Source: Halomonas sp. GT
GTDB taxonomy: Bacteria > Pseudomonadota > Gammaproteobacteria > Pseudomonadales > Halomonadaceae
DNA length: 64,000 nucleotides
NCBI RefSeq assembly: GCF_002082565.1
Contig: NZ_CP020562.1
Coordinates: 682,001-746,000 of the forward strand
Reading direction: 5' to 3'
The notes below the pieces were generated by a model. It made no database searches and had not been told where the DNA came from. It saw nothing but the letters and a program-made list of their open reading frames with translations. Position 1 is the first letter of the stretch, and the number at the start of each line of letters is the position of its first letter. A program made the translations under genes and the position numbers. Of the stretch, positions 49,510 through 59,354 are shown in pieces.

Positions 49510-52077
49510 TTACAGTAGCTCTCGCCACTGATAGAGCAGCGCTAGCGCTTCGCGAGGTGTTAAATCGTCCACATCGGCTTTTCCCAGTGCTTCCACGACG
49601 GGGTGCGGCGCGCTGGCAAACAAGTCGTTTTGTTGCGGTGCTGTGGAAATTCCAATCGGGCGCTGCAGCTCATCCACGTCGCGCTGCTCCAGAGCCATCA
49701 GTTTTTCACGGGCTCTGCGTATCACATGGCTAGGAACACCTGCCAACTGGGCTACCTGTAAGCCATAGCTCTGGCTCGCAGGGCCAGATTCAATGCGGTG
49801 CATGAACACGATGCTATCGCCGTGCTCGGTGGCGGTCAGGTGAATGTTTGCCACACCCTCAGCCTGCTCGGGCAGCGCGGTCATTTCAAAATAGTGCGTG
49901 GCAAACAGAGTGAGCGCCTTCGCTTTGGCTAGGTATTCAGCACTTGCCCAGGCCAGCGAAAGGCCATCGAAAGTGCTGGTGCCACGACCAATCTCGTCCA
50001 TTAATACCAAGCTATGTTCGCTAGCATTGTGCAAAATATTAGCGGTTTCAGTCATTTCGACCATGAAGGTAGAGCGACCACCTGCTAGGTCATCTGACGA
50101 ACCAATACGAGTGAAAATACGATCTATAGGGCCTATTTCAGCGCTATCGGCAGGTACGAAGCTGCCACTATGAGCCAGTAGCGCGATGAGCGCGGTCTGG
50201 CGCATGTAGGTCGATTTACCACCCATGTTGGGGCCGGTGATAATCAGCATATGCTGATCAGGTGTTAGCGTGACATCGTTGGGTACAAACGGTGTATCGC
50301 TGACGTGTTCGACGACAGGATGCCGTCCAGCGGTAATCCTGAGGCCTGTGTGATCACTTAGCTGGGGCCTTATCCAATTGAGTGCTTCCGCACGCTCGGC
50401 AAAGGCGCAGAGTACGTCAAGTTCAGCCAATGCCCTCGATGTGTTTTGCAACGCATGAAGCGCCGCGTTGAGCTCTCCCATTAGGCGCTCGTAAAGCCAC
50501 TTTTCACGTGTGAGCGCTCTGGACTTGGCCGAGAGTGCTTTGTCTTCGAACTCTTTAAGTTCTGGAATAATAAAGCGTTCAGCATTTTTTAGCGTTTGAC
50601 GACGGATGTAGTCGGCGGGTGCCTGCTGGGCTTGAGAACGAGGGAGTTCAATAAAGTAGCCATGAACTCGGTTATAGCCGACTTTTAAATTGGCTAGGCC
50701 AGTGCGCTCGCGCTCACGCAATTCCAGCTGCACTAAATAGTCACCGGCATTTTCAGCCATGCCACGGTGTTCATCTAGTTCGGCGTCAAAGCCGTTTGCA
50801 ATCACGCCGCCATCGCGAATCACCACGGGCGGATTCTCAACTAACGCGCGAGTTAGCGTATCCGCTATTTCTGGATAGGGGCGAATGTGAGGTTTGAGGC
50901 CGTCTATGGCGCTACCACTATCAATTTCGCTCAGCAGTTGCTCAAGCGTGGGTAGCGTTACCAGGGCGTCTCGTAGGCGCGCCAGGTCTCGTGGTCGGGC
51001 GCTATACAGCGCGACGCGTGCCAGGATGCGCTCTACGTCGCCTACATCACTTAATGTATCCCGTAATGGCAGGTAGGCCGCTTCAATAGAGAGCAGCGCC
51101 ACGCCTGCGTGCCGGTCTTCTACGATGTCACGCTGGCGCAGCGGGCGGTTAAGCCAACGCTTTAATAATCGCGACCCCATCGCGGTGGTACAGGTGTCTA
51201 GCACACTGGCCAGCGTGTTATCGCTGTTGCCACCGAGATTAATATCAATTTCTAAATTGCGCCGACTGGCCGCGTCAATCACTACGGCTTCATCACGGTT
51301 TTCGACGCTAATGGCCGTTACGTGGGGCAGTCGTGAACGTTGGGTGTCTCGGGCGTAATCGATAAGCACACCTGCCGCGATGAGCGCGGTAGTTAGATGC
51401 GCACAACCAAAGCCACGTAAATCCTGGACTTCAAACTGATCGCACAAGCTGCGTGTGGCGCTGTCCAAGTCGAACAGCCATTCGCCTTGGCGTCGTAGGC
51501 TGCGCTTTTGGGACCATGCGTCGGGCAGGGTCAAACTTTCGGGTACTAACAATTCGGCAGGCGACAGGCGGGTGAGCTCTGCCTGCATCTCGGCTTCACT
51601 TTCTACTTCCAAGATATTGAAGCGACCACTGGAAAGTTCCAACCACGCAAGGCCCCAGCTCTCTTTGCCGGGCGCAACGGCGACCAGCACATTATCGCGG
51701 CGGGCATCCAGCAGAGCTTCATCGTGAAGCGTTCCAGGGGTGACGATGCGAACCACTTGCCGGTCAACGGGCCCTTTGCTGGTGGCGGGATCGCCAACTT
51801 GTTCGCAGATAGCGACGGATTCACCGGCTGACACCAAACGGGCTAAATAGCCTTCAGCGCTATGGTAGGGCACGCCTGCCATAGGAATAGGCTTGCCGCC
51901 TGACTGGCCGCGCTGGGTGAGGGTGATATCCAACAGCTTTGCAGCGCGCTTGGCATCATCGAAAAACAGCTCGTAAAAATCTCCCATCCGGTAAAAAAGA
52001 AGTACCTCAGGGTGATCGCGTTTGATCTTAAGATATTGCGCCATCATTGGCGTGTGAGCGGGGCTGGCCTGTGACAT
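49510..52077 (-). CDS. mutS: DNA mismatch repair protein MutS
   Basis: An 855-residue mismatch-binding ATPase. The mismatch-probing Phe-x-Glu is in [15 protein letters not shown]. The connector and lever domains follow, then the ATPase with Walker [18 protein letters not shown], Walker [21 protein letters not shown] and [14 protein letters not shown] placed the start at 52077 with AGGA upstream; the frame stays open for another 50 codons through a 13-bp tandem repeat, which is unlikely to be translated. Divergent from cinA. Confidence 0.97.
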   Translation of the reverse strand: MSQASPAHTPMMAQYLKIKRDHPEVLLFYRMGDFYELFFDDAKRAAKLLDITLTQRGQSGGKPIPMAGVPYHSAEGYLARLVSAGESVAICEQVGDPATSKGPVDRQVVRIVTPGTLHDEALLDARRDNVLVAVAPGKESWGLAWLELSSGRFNILEVESEAEMQAELTRLSPAELLVPESLTLPDAWSQKRSLRRQGEWLFDLDSATRSLCDQFEVQDLRGFGCAHLTTALIAAGVLIDYARDTQRSRLPHVTAISVENRDEAVVIDAASRRNLEIDINLGGNSDNTLASVLDTCTTAMGSRLLKRWLNRPLRQRDIVEDRHAGVALLSIEAAYLPLRDTLSDVGDVERILARVALYSARPRDLARLRDALVTLPTLEQLLSEIDSGSAIDGLKPHIRPYPEIADTLTRALVENPPVVIRDGGVIANGFDAELDEHRGMAENAGDYLVQLELRERERTGLANLKVGYNRVHGYFIELPRSQAQQAPADYIRRQTLKNAERFIIPELKEFEDKALSAKSRALTREKWLYERLMGELNAALHALQNTSRALAELDVLCAFAERAEALNWIRPQLSDHTGLRITAGRHPVVEHVSDTPFVPNDVTLTPDQHMLIITGPNMGGKSTYMRQTALIALLAHSGSFVPADSAEIGPIDRIFTRIGSSDDLAGGRSTFMVEMTETANILHNASEHSLVLMDEIGRGTSTFDGLSLAWASAEYLAKAKALTLFATHYFEMTALPEQAEGVANIHLTATEHGDSIVFMHRIESGPASQSYGLQVAQLAGVPSHVIRRAREKLMALEQRDVDELQRPIGISTAPQQNDLFASAPHPVVEALGKADVDDLTPREALALLYQWRELL

Positions 52078-52131
52078 GGGCGTCCTGGTTGAGCGTTGCG
52101 CAAGCAGTCTCAGCTTGCGGCATGTTCTTTG

Positions 52132-52170
52132 GCAATTTCTTTGAGCAATTTCTTTGGGCAATTTCTTTGA
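52132..52170. repeat. Three perfect tandem copies of a 13-bp unit
   Basis: GCAATTTCTTTGR is repeated three times head to tail (52132-52144, 52145-52157, 52158-52170), with a partial fourth copy to the left. It fills most of the divergent mutS/cinA intergenic region. Copy number could vary by slippage and change the spacing of promoter elements. Confidence 0.9.
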
Positions 52171-52225
52171 GAAAGTTAAACACGGTATTCTACGCTGAAC
52201 TGAGGTCTCACATGAAGGAGTCACC

Positions 52226-52759
52226 ATGGCACCTAGCGTTTCAAGCCTGAAGAATCTTGACTTATCACTGCTTGCTCAGCGGTTGGGAAGGCTGTGCCAG
52301 CAGCTTGGGGTTGAAGTTTCTACGGCAGAGTCCTGCACAGGCGGCGGTATTGCCAGTGCAATTACTTCTGTCGCGGGTAGCTCCGCGTATTTTACAGCAG
52401 GCTACGTAACCTACTCCAATGCCGCTAAAACGCGTATGTTGAATGTGCCTGAAGCAGTTATCGAAGCCCATGGCGCGGTCAGCGAGCAGGTAGTTAATGC
52501 AATGGTTGAAGGTGCCTGCTTAGCCAGTGGGGCTGACTTAGCGGTTGCAGTCAGTGGGGTGGCAGGTCCTGATGGCGGCAGTCAAGAAAAACCTGTGGGA
52601 ACCGTATGGCTTTCCTGGGGCAGTACAGAAAGCCAGCAGGCGATGTGTTTCCACTTTCACGGCGACCGACAGGCGGTACGCGAACAAGCTGTACGCGAAG
52701 CGTTGGCAGGGTTAGTTGCGCGTTTGATGGCTCAGGCGAAAGGTAGTGAAAAGAAATAA
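52226..52759 (+). CDS. pncC: CinA-family nicotinamide-nucleotide amidohydrolase
   Basis: A 177-residue protein consisting of the CinA C-terminal domain, which deamidates NMN to nicotinate mononucleotide in pyridine nucleotide salvage. Motifs: [50 protein letters not shown] and [26 protein letters not shown] precedes the ATG. The position directly before recA is conserved in many gammaproteobacteria. Confidence 0.93.
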   Translation: MAPSVSSLKNLDLSLLAQRLGRLCQQLGVEVSTAESCTGGGIASAITSVAGSSAYFTAGYVTYSNAAKTRMLNVPEAVIEAHGAVSEQVVNAMVEGACLASGADLAVAVSGVAGPDGGSQEKPVGTVWLSWGSTESQQAMCFHFHGDRQAVREQAVREALAGLVARLMAQAKGSEKK

Positions 52760-52811
52760 ACATTAAATATGGTGCTGAGGATTTGTTTAGACGCTAATCT
52801 TTGGCATACTA

Positions 52812-52827
52812 CTGGCTAATTATACAG
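52812..52827 (+). promoter_or_regulatory. LexA (SOS) box of recA
   Basis: CTGG-CTAATTAT-ACAG differs from CTGT-N8-ACAG at one base, with flanking TA and TT as in good LexA sites. It lies 21 bp before the recA start. LexA control of recA is universal enough to make this a confident call. Confidence 0.8.
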
Positions 52828-52848
52828 TTTGTAACGAGGAATTTCTGC

Positions 52849-53910
52849 ATGGCTCAGGATGACAACCGCACCAAAGCGCTAAATGCTGCACTTAGCCAGA
52901 TTGATCGCCAGTTTGGTAAAGGGACTGTTATGCGCCTTGGCGATGCTCCGCGCGTGATAATGCCGTCTGTCTCCACTGGTTCATTGGGGCTTGATATTGC
53001 GCTTGGTATCGGCGGGCTGCCGTTTGGACGCGTATGCGAAATTTATGGCCCAGAATCATCAGGTAAAACGACCCTGACCCTGTCAGTCATTGCGCAGGCG
53101 CAAAAACAGGGCAAGGTATGCGCGTTCGTCGATGCAGAGCACGCTTTGGACCCAAGCTATGCAGAAAAGCTAGGTGTTAATCTAGACGACTTGCTGGTTT
53201 CTCAGCCGGATACCGGCGAGCAAGCGCTGGAAATTACCGACATGTTGGTACGCTCCGGCGGTGTAGATGTGATCGTGATCGACTCCGTGGCTGCATTAAC
53301 GCCGCGTGCTGAAATCGAAGGCGAAATGGGCGATTCCCACGTTGGTCTTCAAGCACGTTTAATGTCTCAGGCACTGCGTAAAATTACCGGTAATATCAAA
53401 AACGCCAATTGTTTAGTGGTGTTTATCAACCAGATTCGCATGAAGATTGGCGTGATGTTCGGTTCGCCCGAAACCACGACCGGCGGTAACGCGCTTAAAT
53501 TTTACGCCAGCGTGCGTCTGGATATTCGACGTACAGGCTCCGTAAAATCGGGTGATGAAGTTACTGGTAACGAAACCCGTGTGAAGGTGGTTAAAAATAA
53601 GGTGGCGCCGCCATTCCGCCAGGCGGAGTTCCAAATTCTCTACGGCAAGGGTATCTACCATGCGGGGGAGGTTATTGATCTGGGCGTGCAGTGCAGCTTG
53701 GTAGACAAGGCGGGTGCATGGTACAGCTACAAAGGCAAAAAGATTGGTCAGGGTAAAGCTAATGCTGCGCAGTATTTAGAAGAGCATCCTGAGACCATGG
53801 AAGAGATTGAAGCGCAAATCCGAGCGCAGCTGCTGGCGCCACCGGATGCAAAAAAAGAAGAAGCCCCAGAGGCAGATGTTGCCGCTGAGAGCGATGATGA
53901 TTTGCTGTAA
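52849..53910 (+). CDS. recA: Recombinase A
   Basis: A 353-residue RecA. Walker A is [12 protein letters not shown], with [40 protein letters not shown], the loop L1/L2 regions ([40 protein letters not shown]) and an acidic C-terminal tail. I used ATG 52849 with ACGAGGA upstream; the frame extends 16 codons further but through the LexA box. In related genomes recX follows at once; here only a broken recX piece follows and the intact recX is 5.4 kb away. Confidence 0.98.
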   Translation: MAQDDNRTKALNAALSQIDRQFGKGTVMRLGDAPRVIMPSVSTGSLGLDIALGIGGLPFGRVCEIYGPESSGKTTLTLSVIAQAQKQGKVCAFVDAEHALDPSYAEKLGVNLDDLLVSQPDTGEQALEITDMLVRSGGVDVIVIDSVAALTPRAEIEGEMGDSHVGLQARLMSQALRKITGNIKNANCLVVFINQIRMKIGVMFGSPETTTGGNALKFYASVRLDIRRTGSVKSGDEVTGNETRVKVVKNKVAPPFRQAEFQILYGKGIYHAGEVIDLGVQCSLVDKAGAWYSYKGKKIGQGKANAAQYLEEHPETMEEIEAQIRAQLLAPPDAKKEEAPEADVAAESDDDLL

Positions 53911-53941
53911 GCCTCTTTATGATGCTGTTTTCTAAGCTGTT

Positions 53942-54057
53942 GAGTTAACGCCTCGTGAAGTGGTGATTCAAATACTGTCTCGGCGCGAGTACGCTCGCGC
54001 TGAGCTAGCGTGCAAGTTACAGCAAAAAACATTCAGCCTGATGAGATTGCTGCCTAG
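53942..54057 (+). pseudogene. recX 5'-end remnant
   Basis: About 116 bp directly after recA match the first third of the intact recX at 59373-59493, with roughly nine in ten bases identical (shared runs such as TCTCGGCGCGAGTAC and CAGCAAAAAACATT). It lacks a usable start, has a one-base deletion (CATTCAG for CATTTCAG) and a four-base deletion near the end, then stops matching. It marks the original recX position. Confidence 0.85.
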
Positions 54058-54111
54058 TAACTAGCAGCAAGCTAAAGCTGGCGGTAAGCCTGGCCTGTAT
54101 TTTCAGCATGA

Positions 54112-54143
54112 AAAAAGGGGTGCCTGAAAAGGCGCCCCTTTTT
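54112..54143 (+). terminator. Terminator after recA and the recX remnant
   Basis: AAAAAGGGGTGCC pairs with GGCGCCCCTTTTT (one G-U pair) around TGAAAA. It ends the recA transcript before the sugar island. Confidence 0.88.
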
Positions 54144-54461
54144 GCTTTTTGAATGAGAAAAATAGTACTGCAAACTAGATTTTTGATCAGCCCATGTGCT
54201 TGACAGAAAAAAACACGTCGCTTACTTTTTAAATGTAACTTTTGATGTTGTTAGGTTTCAGATTGTAATTTGCGGTCACCGTTGCTACTGCGCTGTTGCT
54301 ACTGCGGAGAGTCCGGTTGTTGTAGGTTGGGGGACTATTTATAGAATTATAAAAAAAGAGTGAAATAAAACTTTTCTTATAGTGGAAAGCCTGGTTGATT
54401 AAATTTAGAGGCTAGCTTCTATCGCGAAAAGAAAAAAGCTCATCTTTGGGGAAAGTGTGCT
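54144..54461. other. AT-rich left flank of the sugar island
   Basis: About 320 bp without a gene, much richer in A and T than the surrounding core genome. It holds a possible promoter (TTGACA 54200-54205, TTACTT 54222-54227, 16-bp spacing) and a doubled GTTGCTACTGCG near 54285-54312. It is the likely leader of the island operon. Confidence 0.45.
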
Positions 54462-55463
54462 ATGCATAAAGTATTCGCGGTAATCCTTACTTATAATCGA
54501 AAGGAACTACTGAAGCGATGTCTCGATGCAGTATATGCCCAGTGCCGCTCTTGCGACCGTGTCATCGTCATTGATAATGCAAGTAGTGATGGTACTCAGA
54601 AGATGCTGTCCGAAAGCCATTATTCGGGTCTCATGGTACATGTGCTGAAGGATAATATTGGCGCCTCTGGAGGGTTTAATGCAGGTATGCGTCTCGCCTA
54701 TCAAGAGGGCGCTGATTTTATTTGGACAATGGACGATGATGTCATACCTGAGCCGGATGCACTTCACTTCTTGTTATTGGCCGATGAGGCACTTAAGGAT
54801 AAAGGAAAAAAACCAGCTTTTCTTCTCTCCCAAGCTTTCACTGAAAATGGGCTAGTTACTAATACTCCCATTATAAGTCCTTTGAAAAATGTCATCGGTT
54901 ATCGAAACTGGCCCGAGTTGCTTGAACTGGGTGTAGTGGCAGTACATCGCGCTACTTTCGTATCAATACTGCTGCCGCGCACTACCTTGGCGCAACATGG
55001 CTTGCCAATTACCGCGATGTTTATCTGGGGAGAAGATAGTGAATTTACCTTAAGGGTCACTCAAGATAACCCTGGTTACGCTGTTGGTATGAGTAAAGTA
55101 CAACATTTACGCCAAGAAAATGGCCCTATCAGCATTCTTACTGAAAGAAATCCGGCGCGCTTGAAGTTATACCGACACTTTATTAGAAATAAAATTTATA
55201 TCGCTCGTAAATATCGTCATTTCCCACATTATCGCTACCTTATGATTTCAGAGGTTTATAGAGTTTCTCGACTATTTTTTATACTTGTATTTAGAGGTGA
55301 AGTTCGTAAAGCCAATATAGTCCTGCACGGAATGTTGGAAAGTTTATGGTTTTATCCTGAGCCTGAAGCTGCAGATACACCTATTGAAAAAATGAAAACT
55401 TCCACGTGGCTGTTAGATCAGCTATGTCCAGAGCAAGCAGACCTTAAGAAAAAGCCGGGATAA
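54462..55463 (+). CDS. Family 2 glycosyltransferase
   Basis: A 333-residue GT-A fold glycosyltransferase. It starts VFAVILTYNRKELLKRCLDA, has VIVIDNASSDGT, DNIGASGGFNAGMRLAYQEG, and the metal-binding WTMDDDVIPEP, then a later FIWGEDSEFTLRV acceptor motif. This pattern resembles GlfT/rhamnosyltransferase-type GT2 enzymes. It probably adds a sugar to a surface polysaccharide. Its base composition is more AT-rich than that of neighbouring core genes. First gene of the island. Confidence 0.88.
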   Translation: MHKVFAVILTYNRKELLKRCLDAVYAQCRSCDRVIVIDNASSDGTQKMLSESHYSGLMVHVLKDNIGASGGFNAGMRLAYQEGADFIWTMDDDVIPEPDALHFLLLADEALKDKGKKPAFLLSQAFTENGLVTNTPIISPLKNVIGYRNWPELLELGVVAVHRATFVSILLPRTTLAQHGLPITAMFIWGEDSEFTLRVTQDNPGYAVGMSKVQHLRQENGPISILTERNPARLKLYRHFIRNKIYIARKYRHFPHYRYLMISEVYRVSRLFFILVFRGEVRKANIVLHGMLESLWFYPEPEAADTPIEKMKTSTWLLDQLCPEQADLKKKPG

Positions 55464-55539
55464 AAAAGTCAACTTTAATACAGGGTCATAAGAATACTTG
55501 GTGTGCTGATACTCAGATGCTAAATGATGGGGTGATATT

Positions 55540-56658
55540 TTGAAAATATTGATCGTGGGCAATATGGGGTATGTCGGCTCCGTACTGGTAAGAGAATTAG
55601 CCGCACGATATCCATCTGCCATTCTTCATGGTTACGACAATGCCTATTTCGCGCACTGTCTCACGGGGGCCGAACTCCTTCCCGAGTGTTATCTCGCCCA
55701 ACAGTTTTTGGGCGACGTTAGGGAGATTCCAGCTGGTTTTTTTGAAGGTTATACGGCCGTGGTACAGCTGGCTGCTATCTCCAATGACCCTATGGGAGAC
55801 CGTTTCGCTGCCGTCACGGCTGAAGTCAATCACTACGCTACGGTAGACATGGCCAAAGCAGCGGCTCAAGCGGGAGTGGACAACTTCGTCTTTGCCTCAA
55901 GCTGCAGTATTTATGGCGTTGCCCTTGGTGCGCCGCGTTGCGAAGCAGACGCTGTGGCTCCGGTTACTGCTTATGCCTGTTCGAAAATTGCGGCAGAAGA
56001 AGCTTTGGCGGGCATCGAGGGGGACATGGTGATTACTAACTTACGCTTTGCGACTGCCTGTGGAATGTCGGAACGCCTCCGCCTGGATCTAGTGCTCAAC
56101 GATTTTGTCGCCTGCGCGCTTAGCCAGCAGCATATTACCGTGCTTAGCGATGGGTCACCCTGGCGACCCTTGATCGATGTCTCCGACATGGCAAGGGCTA
56201 TTAGTTGGGCGATACAGCGTAAGCCCGAAAATGGGGGGCGCATCCTCAATATCAATACCGGCTCTAACGAACGCAACCATCAGGTGCGTGATCTAGCCGC
56301 GGCAGTTGCCCAGGCGATTCCTGATACCACGCTGAGTATCAATACCCAAGCACCGGCGGACAGCCGTTCCTACCAAGTAGATTTCAGCCTGTTCGCTAGG
56401 TTAGCACCTGAGTATCAACCAAAAATGACACTTTTGGATTCGATAATGGGGATGGTTAACGGCCTAAAAGGCATGAAGTTTGCTGATGCTCAGTTTCGAG
56501 CCTCACGCTATGTGCGTCTGCATGCGCTACAAGCGCATATCGATGAAGGACGTCTGTCCGAGAATCTGAGTTGGCAAATTCGTAATGGAGTGACTCCCAC
56601 TACTTCGCCTGACTCTTCCCCAGTTACTTCAACGCCTGTAATGGAGGCTAAACCATGA
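55540..56658 (+). CDS. NAD-dependent sugar nucleotide epimerase/dehydratase (SDR)
   Basis: A 372-residue extended short-chain dehydrogenase. The NAD loop is ILIVGNMGYVGSVLVRELA (GxxGxxG), followed by VVQLAAISNDPMGDRFA, SSCSIYG and the catalytic YACSK (YxxxK). It continues with LRFATACGMSERLRLDLVLN and RPLIDVSDMARAISWAI, typical of nucleotide-sugar epimerases. The start is TTG preceded by GGGGTGA. The exact reaction (dehydration, epimerisation or reduction) is unknown. It overlaps rfbF by four bases. Confidence 0.85.
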   Translation: MKILIVGNMGYVGSVLVRELAARYPSAILHGYDNAYFAHCLTGAELLPECYLAQQFLGDVREIPAGFFEGYTAVVQLAAISNDPMGDRFAAVTAEVNHYATVDMAKAAAQAGVDNFVFASSCSIYGVALGAPRCEADAVAPVTAYACSKIAAEEALAGIEGDMVITNLRFATACGMSERLRLDLVLNDFVACALSQQHITVLSDGSPWRPLIDVSDMARAISWAIQRKPENGGRILNINTGSNERNHQVRDLAAAVAQAIPDTTLSINTQAPADSRSYQVDFSLFARLAPEYQPKMTLLDSIMGMVNGLKGMKFADAQFRASRYVRLHALQAHIDEGRLSENLSWQIRNGVTPTTSPDSSPVTSTPVMEAKP

Positions 56659-57431
56659 AGGTTGCAATTTTTGCGGGAGGGTTTGGCACGCGTTTGAGTG
56701 AAGAAACAGCGATTCGTCCAAAGCCTATGGTGGAGGTAGGAGGGCGACCGATTCTTTGGCATATCATGAAAATGTATGCCCATCACGGCTTGAAGGAATT
56801 CGTCGTGCTGGGTGGCTATAAGGTTGAGTATATTCGCGACTACTTTCTCAATTATCGCGGCAATCGAACCGACTACACGATCGACCTGAAAACAGGCAAG
56901 GTCGCCTGGCTTCAAAGTGTGGATGATGACTGGAAAGTCACCGTGTTGGACACCGGCGCCGATGCCATGACAGGTGGGCGGCTTAAGAAAGCCATGCATT
57001 TGCTGGGGGATGAACCTTTTTGCTTGACCTATGGTGATGGGCTGAGCGACTTGAATATTACTGCATTGATCGATGCTCATCTGGCCTCAAAAAATTGGTG
57101 CACTCTGACGGCAGTCACGCAGCCAGGACGCTATGGTGCGCTGCGCTTGCAAGAAGGGAACAATCAGGTGGAAGGCTTTCGCGAAAAGGGAGAAATAGAT
57201 GGAGGCCTTATCAACGGGGGCTTTTTCGTCTGTGATCCGGAGGTCTTTGAGACGATCGACGACAGTCAGACCGTCTGGGAAAACGAACCCATGCAGCGAA
57301 TGATTGAAATGGGCAGGTTGGGCTACTTTCATCACAACGGATACTGGCAAAGCATGGATACTCTGAGGGACCGAATGGTGCTTGAGGCCGCTTGGGCGGA
57401 AGGTGCTCCCTGGAAGCTTTGGAAGGAATGA
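56655..57431 (+). CDS. rfbF: Glucose-1-phosphate cytidylyltransferase
   Basis: A 258-residue nucleotidyltransferase making CDP-glucose from CTP and glucose-1-phosphate. The start KVAIFAGGFGTRLSEETAIR and PKPMVEVGGRPILWHIMKMY are the signature, followed by FVVLGGYKVEYIRDYF, CLTYGDGLSDLNI and MQRMIEMGRLGYFHHNGYWQ. It should supply CDP-glucose for the other enzymes of the island. No rfbG (CDP-glucose 4,6-dehydratase) of the normal kind is adjacent. Confidence 0.94.
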   Translation: MKVAIFAGGFGTRLSEETAIRPKPMVEVGGRPILWHIMKMYAHHGLKEFVVLGGYKVEYIRDYFLNYRGNRTDYTIDLKTGKVAWLQSVDDDWKVTVLDTGADAMTGGRLKKAMHLLGDEPFCLTYGDGLSDLNITALIDAHLASKNWCTLTAVTQPGRYGALRLQEGNNQVEGFREKGEIDGGLINGGFFVCDPEVFETIDDSQTVWENEPMQRMIEMGRLGYFHHNGYWQSMDTLRDRMVLEAAWAEGAPWKLWKE

Positions 57432-57438
57432 ATCACCG

Positions 57439-58785
57439 ATGATCATTGTTGATACAGCACTTGCCAAGCGAGAGGCACAAGGCAACCCCATTCGAGTAGG
57501 AATGATAGGAGCGGGGTTTCAAGCGAGGGGGGTCGGCCTGCAGATTATGACTGCAACGGCAGGTATGCGTCTTTGCGCTATTGCTAATCGTCACCTTGAT
57601 GCAGCGGTCAAGGTCTATCAACAAGCCGAGATCGAACCAATCACCTGTGACACTCAGCAGGAACTTGAAATGGCGATTGCTGCGGGGCGAGCGGCAGTCA
57701 CTGAGAATGCCGTGGCTCTGGCTCGCGCCGAAGGGTTGGATGCGATCATCGAGGTAACCGGCTCGTTGGAGTTCGCGGCACATGTTGTGCTGGCGGCACT
57801 AGAAAGTGGTAAAGGCATCATCCAAATGAATGCGGAACTCGACGGTACAATCGGCCCTATTTTAAAAGTGAAGGCTGATGCTGCAGGCGTTATCTATAGT
57901 TTTGCCGATGGCGACCAGCCAGGCGTACAGATGAATCTCTATCGCTTCGTCGCCGGTCTGGGCGTCAAGCCTGTGCTATGTGGCAACATCAAAGGGTTGC
58001 ATGATCCTTATCGCAATCCGGCTACCCAAGAAGGTTTTGCTAAACGCTGGGGACAGAAGGCGGCGATGGTGGCGTCTTTTGCTGATGGCACCAAGATTTC
58101 GTTTGAACAGGCGATCGTCGCCAATGGAACCGGCATGCGAGTCGCTCAACGCGGCATGCTTGGTCCTGATTTTTCCGGTGGTGTGCCTGGTGGACCCTTA
58201 GTACCTATCGAGGAGACGATGTCGGCGTTTGAGCCCTATCTTGATCCGGCAGGGCCGGGGCTGGTGGATTACGTTGTGGGAGCACGGCCTGGGCCAGGTG
58301 TGTTCGTGCTGGGTACCATCGATAATCCCCGTCAGCGACATTATCTCGAGCTCTATAAAATGGGAGAAGGGCCGTATTACTGCTTTTCAACGCCTTATCA
58401 TCTTTGTCATTTTGAAGTGCCTACGTCCGTTGCGCGAGCAGTATTGTTCCGTGATCCGGTTTTATCTCCTTTAGGCGGCCCAAAGGTAGGGGTGATCGCT
58501 ATGGCCAAAAAAACCTTGCATGACGGCGATAAAATTGAGGAGCTCGGAGGCTTCGAAGTCTACGGCATGGCTGAAAATATAGAAGTGATAAGGCGTGAAC
58601 GGCTACTACCTATCGGTCTAGCACTAGGGTGTCAGGTGGCAGGTCGTGTGGAAAAGGACAAGGCACTGACCTTCGATGATGTGGTTATTCCACCCTTGCG
58701 CTTGATCGATCGTCTGTATGCCGAACAAGAAGCCATGTTTGCCTTGGAACCCCTATCTGGCACCGCCGCTACTTCTGTGGAGTAA
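57439..58785 (+). CDS. NAD(P)-binding oxidoreductase, homoserine dehydrogenase-like with SAF-type end
   Basis: A 448-residue protein. The N-terminal Rossmann fold has VGMIGAGFQARGVGLQIMTA and LDAIIEVTGSLEFAAHVVLA; the middle resembles predicted homoserine dehydrogenases (GDQPGVQMNLYRFVAGLGVK, GNIKGLHDPYRNPATQEGFA). The C-terminus (VGVIAMAKKTLHDGDKIEEL and GFEVYGMAENI) looks like a SAF domain. Such COG4091-like proteins occur in polysaccharide clusters, but their substrate is not settled. I chose ATG 57439, eight bases after rfbF; the frame extends upstream inside rfbF. A role in modifying a CDP-sugar is inferred from the neighbours. Confidence 0.78.
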   Translation: MIIVDTALAKREAQGNPIRVGMIGAGFQARGVGLQIMTATAGMRLCAIANRHLDAAVKVYQQAEIEPITCDTQQELEMAIAAGRAAVTENAVALARAEGLDAIIEVTGSLEFAAHVVLAALESGKGIIQMNAELDGTIGPILKVKADAAGVIYSFADGDQPGVQMNLYRFVAGLGVKPVLCGNIKGLHDPYRNPATQEGFAKRWGQKAAMVASFADGTKISFEQAIVANGTGMRVAQRGMLGPDFSGGVPGGPLVPIEETMSAFEPYLDPAGPGLVDYVVGARPGPGVFVLGTIDNPRQRHYLELYKMGEGPYYCFSTPYHLCHFEVPTSVARAVLFRDPVLSPLGGPKVGVIAMAKKTLHDGDKIEELGGFEVYGMAENIEVIRRERLLPIGLALGCQVAGRVEKDKALTFDDVVIPPLRLIDRLYAEQEAMFALEPLSGTAATSVE

Positions 58786-58788
58786 GCC

Positions 58789-59337
58789 ATGCTATTTCAT
58801 CAAACGAAACTCAAGGATGCTACGCTGATAGAGCTTGAAACGCATGGTGATGAACGGGGTTTTTTTGCCCGTACAATGTGCCGCGTGGAGTTTGAGCGCC
58901 ATGGTTTGCTGGGCGATTTTGTACAGCAGAATACCTCGTTCTCAGCTCATAGAGGAACCTTGAGGGGGCTGCATTACCAGCGTGAACCGCACGCTGAAGC
59001 CAAGTTGGTGCGCTGCCTCCGGGGGGGCATTATTGACGTCATTGTGGATATTCGTGAAGATTCAGAAACCTACCTGCACCATCAGCTGTTCGAGCTGACC
59101 GAAGCCAATCGGTATCAGCTTTATGTGCCGCCAGGCTTTGCGCACTCCTTTCAGACGCTGACCGACGATGTTGAAGTCAGTTATCTGGTTTCGGCTGCTT
59201 ATCATCCCGAGGCTGAAAACGGTTTGCGCTATAATGATGAGCGTCTCGCGATCGAGTGGCCTATTCCGCCCACAATAGTGTCCGAAAAGGACGCCAATTG
59301 GCCATTGATCAGTGAGCGACGTGACGCGCTCTTCTAA
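58789..59337 (+). CDS. dTDP-4-dehydrorhamnose 3,5-epimerase family protein
   Basis: A 182-residue cupin epimerase like RfbC. Motifs: GDERGFFARTMCRVEFERHG, QQNTSFSAHRGTLRGLHYQR with the catalytic His, KLVRCLRGGIIDVIVDIRED and LYVPPGFAHSFQTLTDDVEV. In this cassette it follows a CDP-glucose synthase, so the substrate may be a CDP-4-keto sugar rather than a dTDP sugar. The end GLRYNDERLAIEWPIP is complete. Last gene of the island, 17 bp before recX. Confidence 0.87.
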   Translation: MLFHQTKLKDATLIELETHGDERGFFARTMCRVEFERHGLLGDFVQQNTSFSAHRGTLRGLHYQREPHAEAKLVRCLRGGIIDVIVDIREDSETYLHHQLFELTEANRYQLYVPPGFAHSFQTLTDDVEVSYLVSAAYHPEAENGLRYNDERLAIEWPIPPTIVSEKDANWPLISERRDALF

Positions 59338-59354
59338 ACCGTTGAGAGAACATT

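Noticed and set aside
54080..54095. ops/JUMPstart-like GGCGGTAA before the sugar genes
   Set aside because: Only the first seven bases of the ops element match, and it lies before the recA terminator, so RfaH-type control is not supported.
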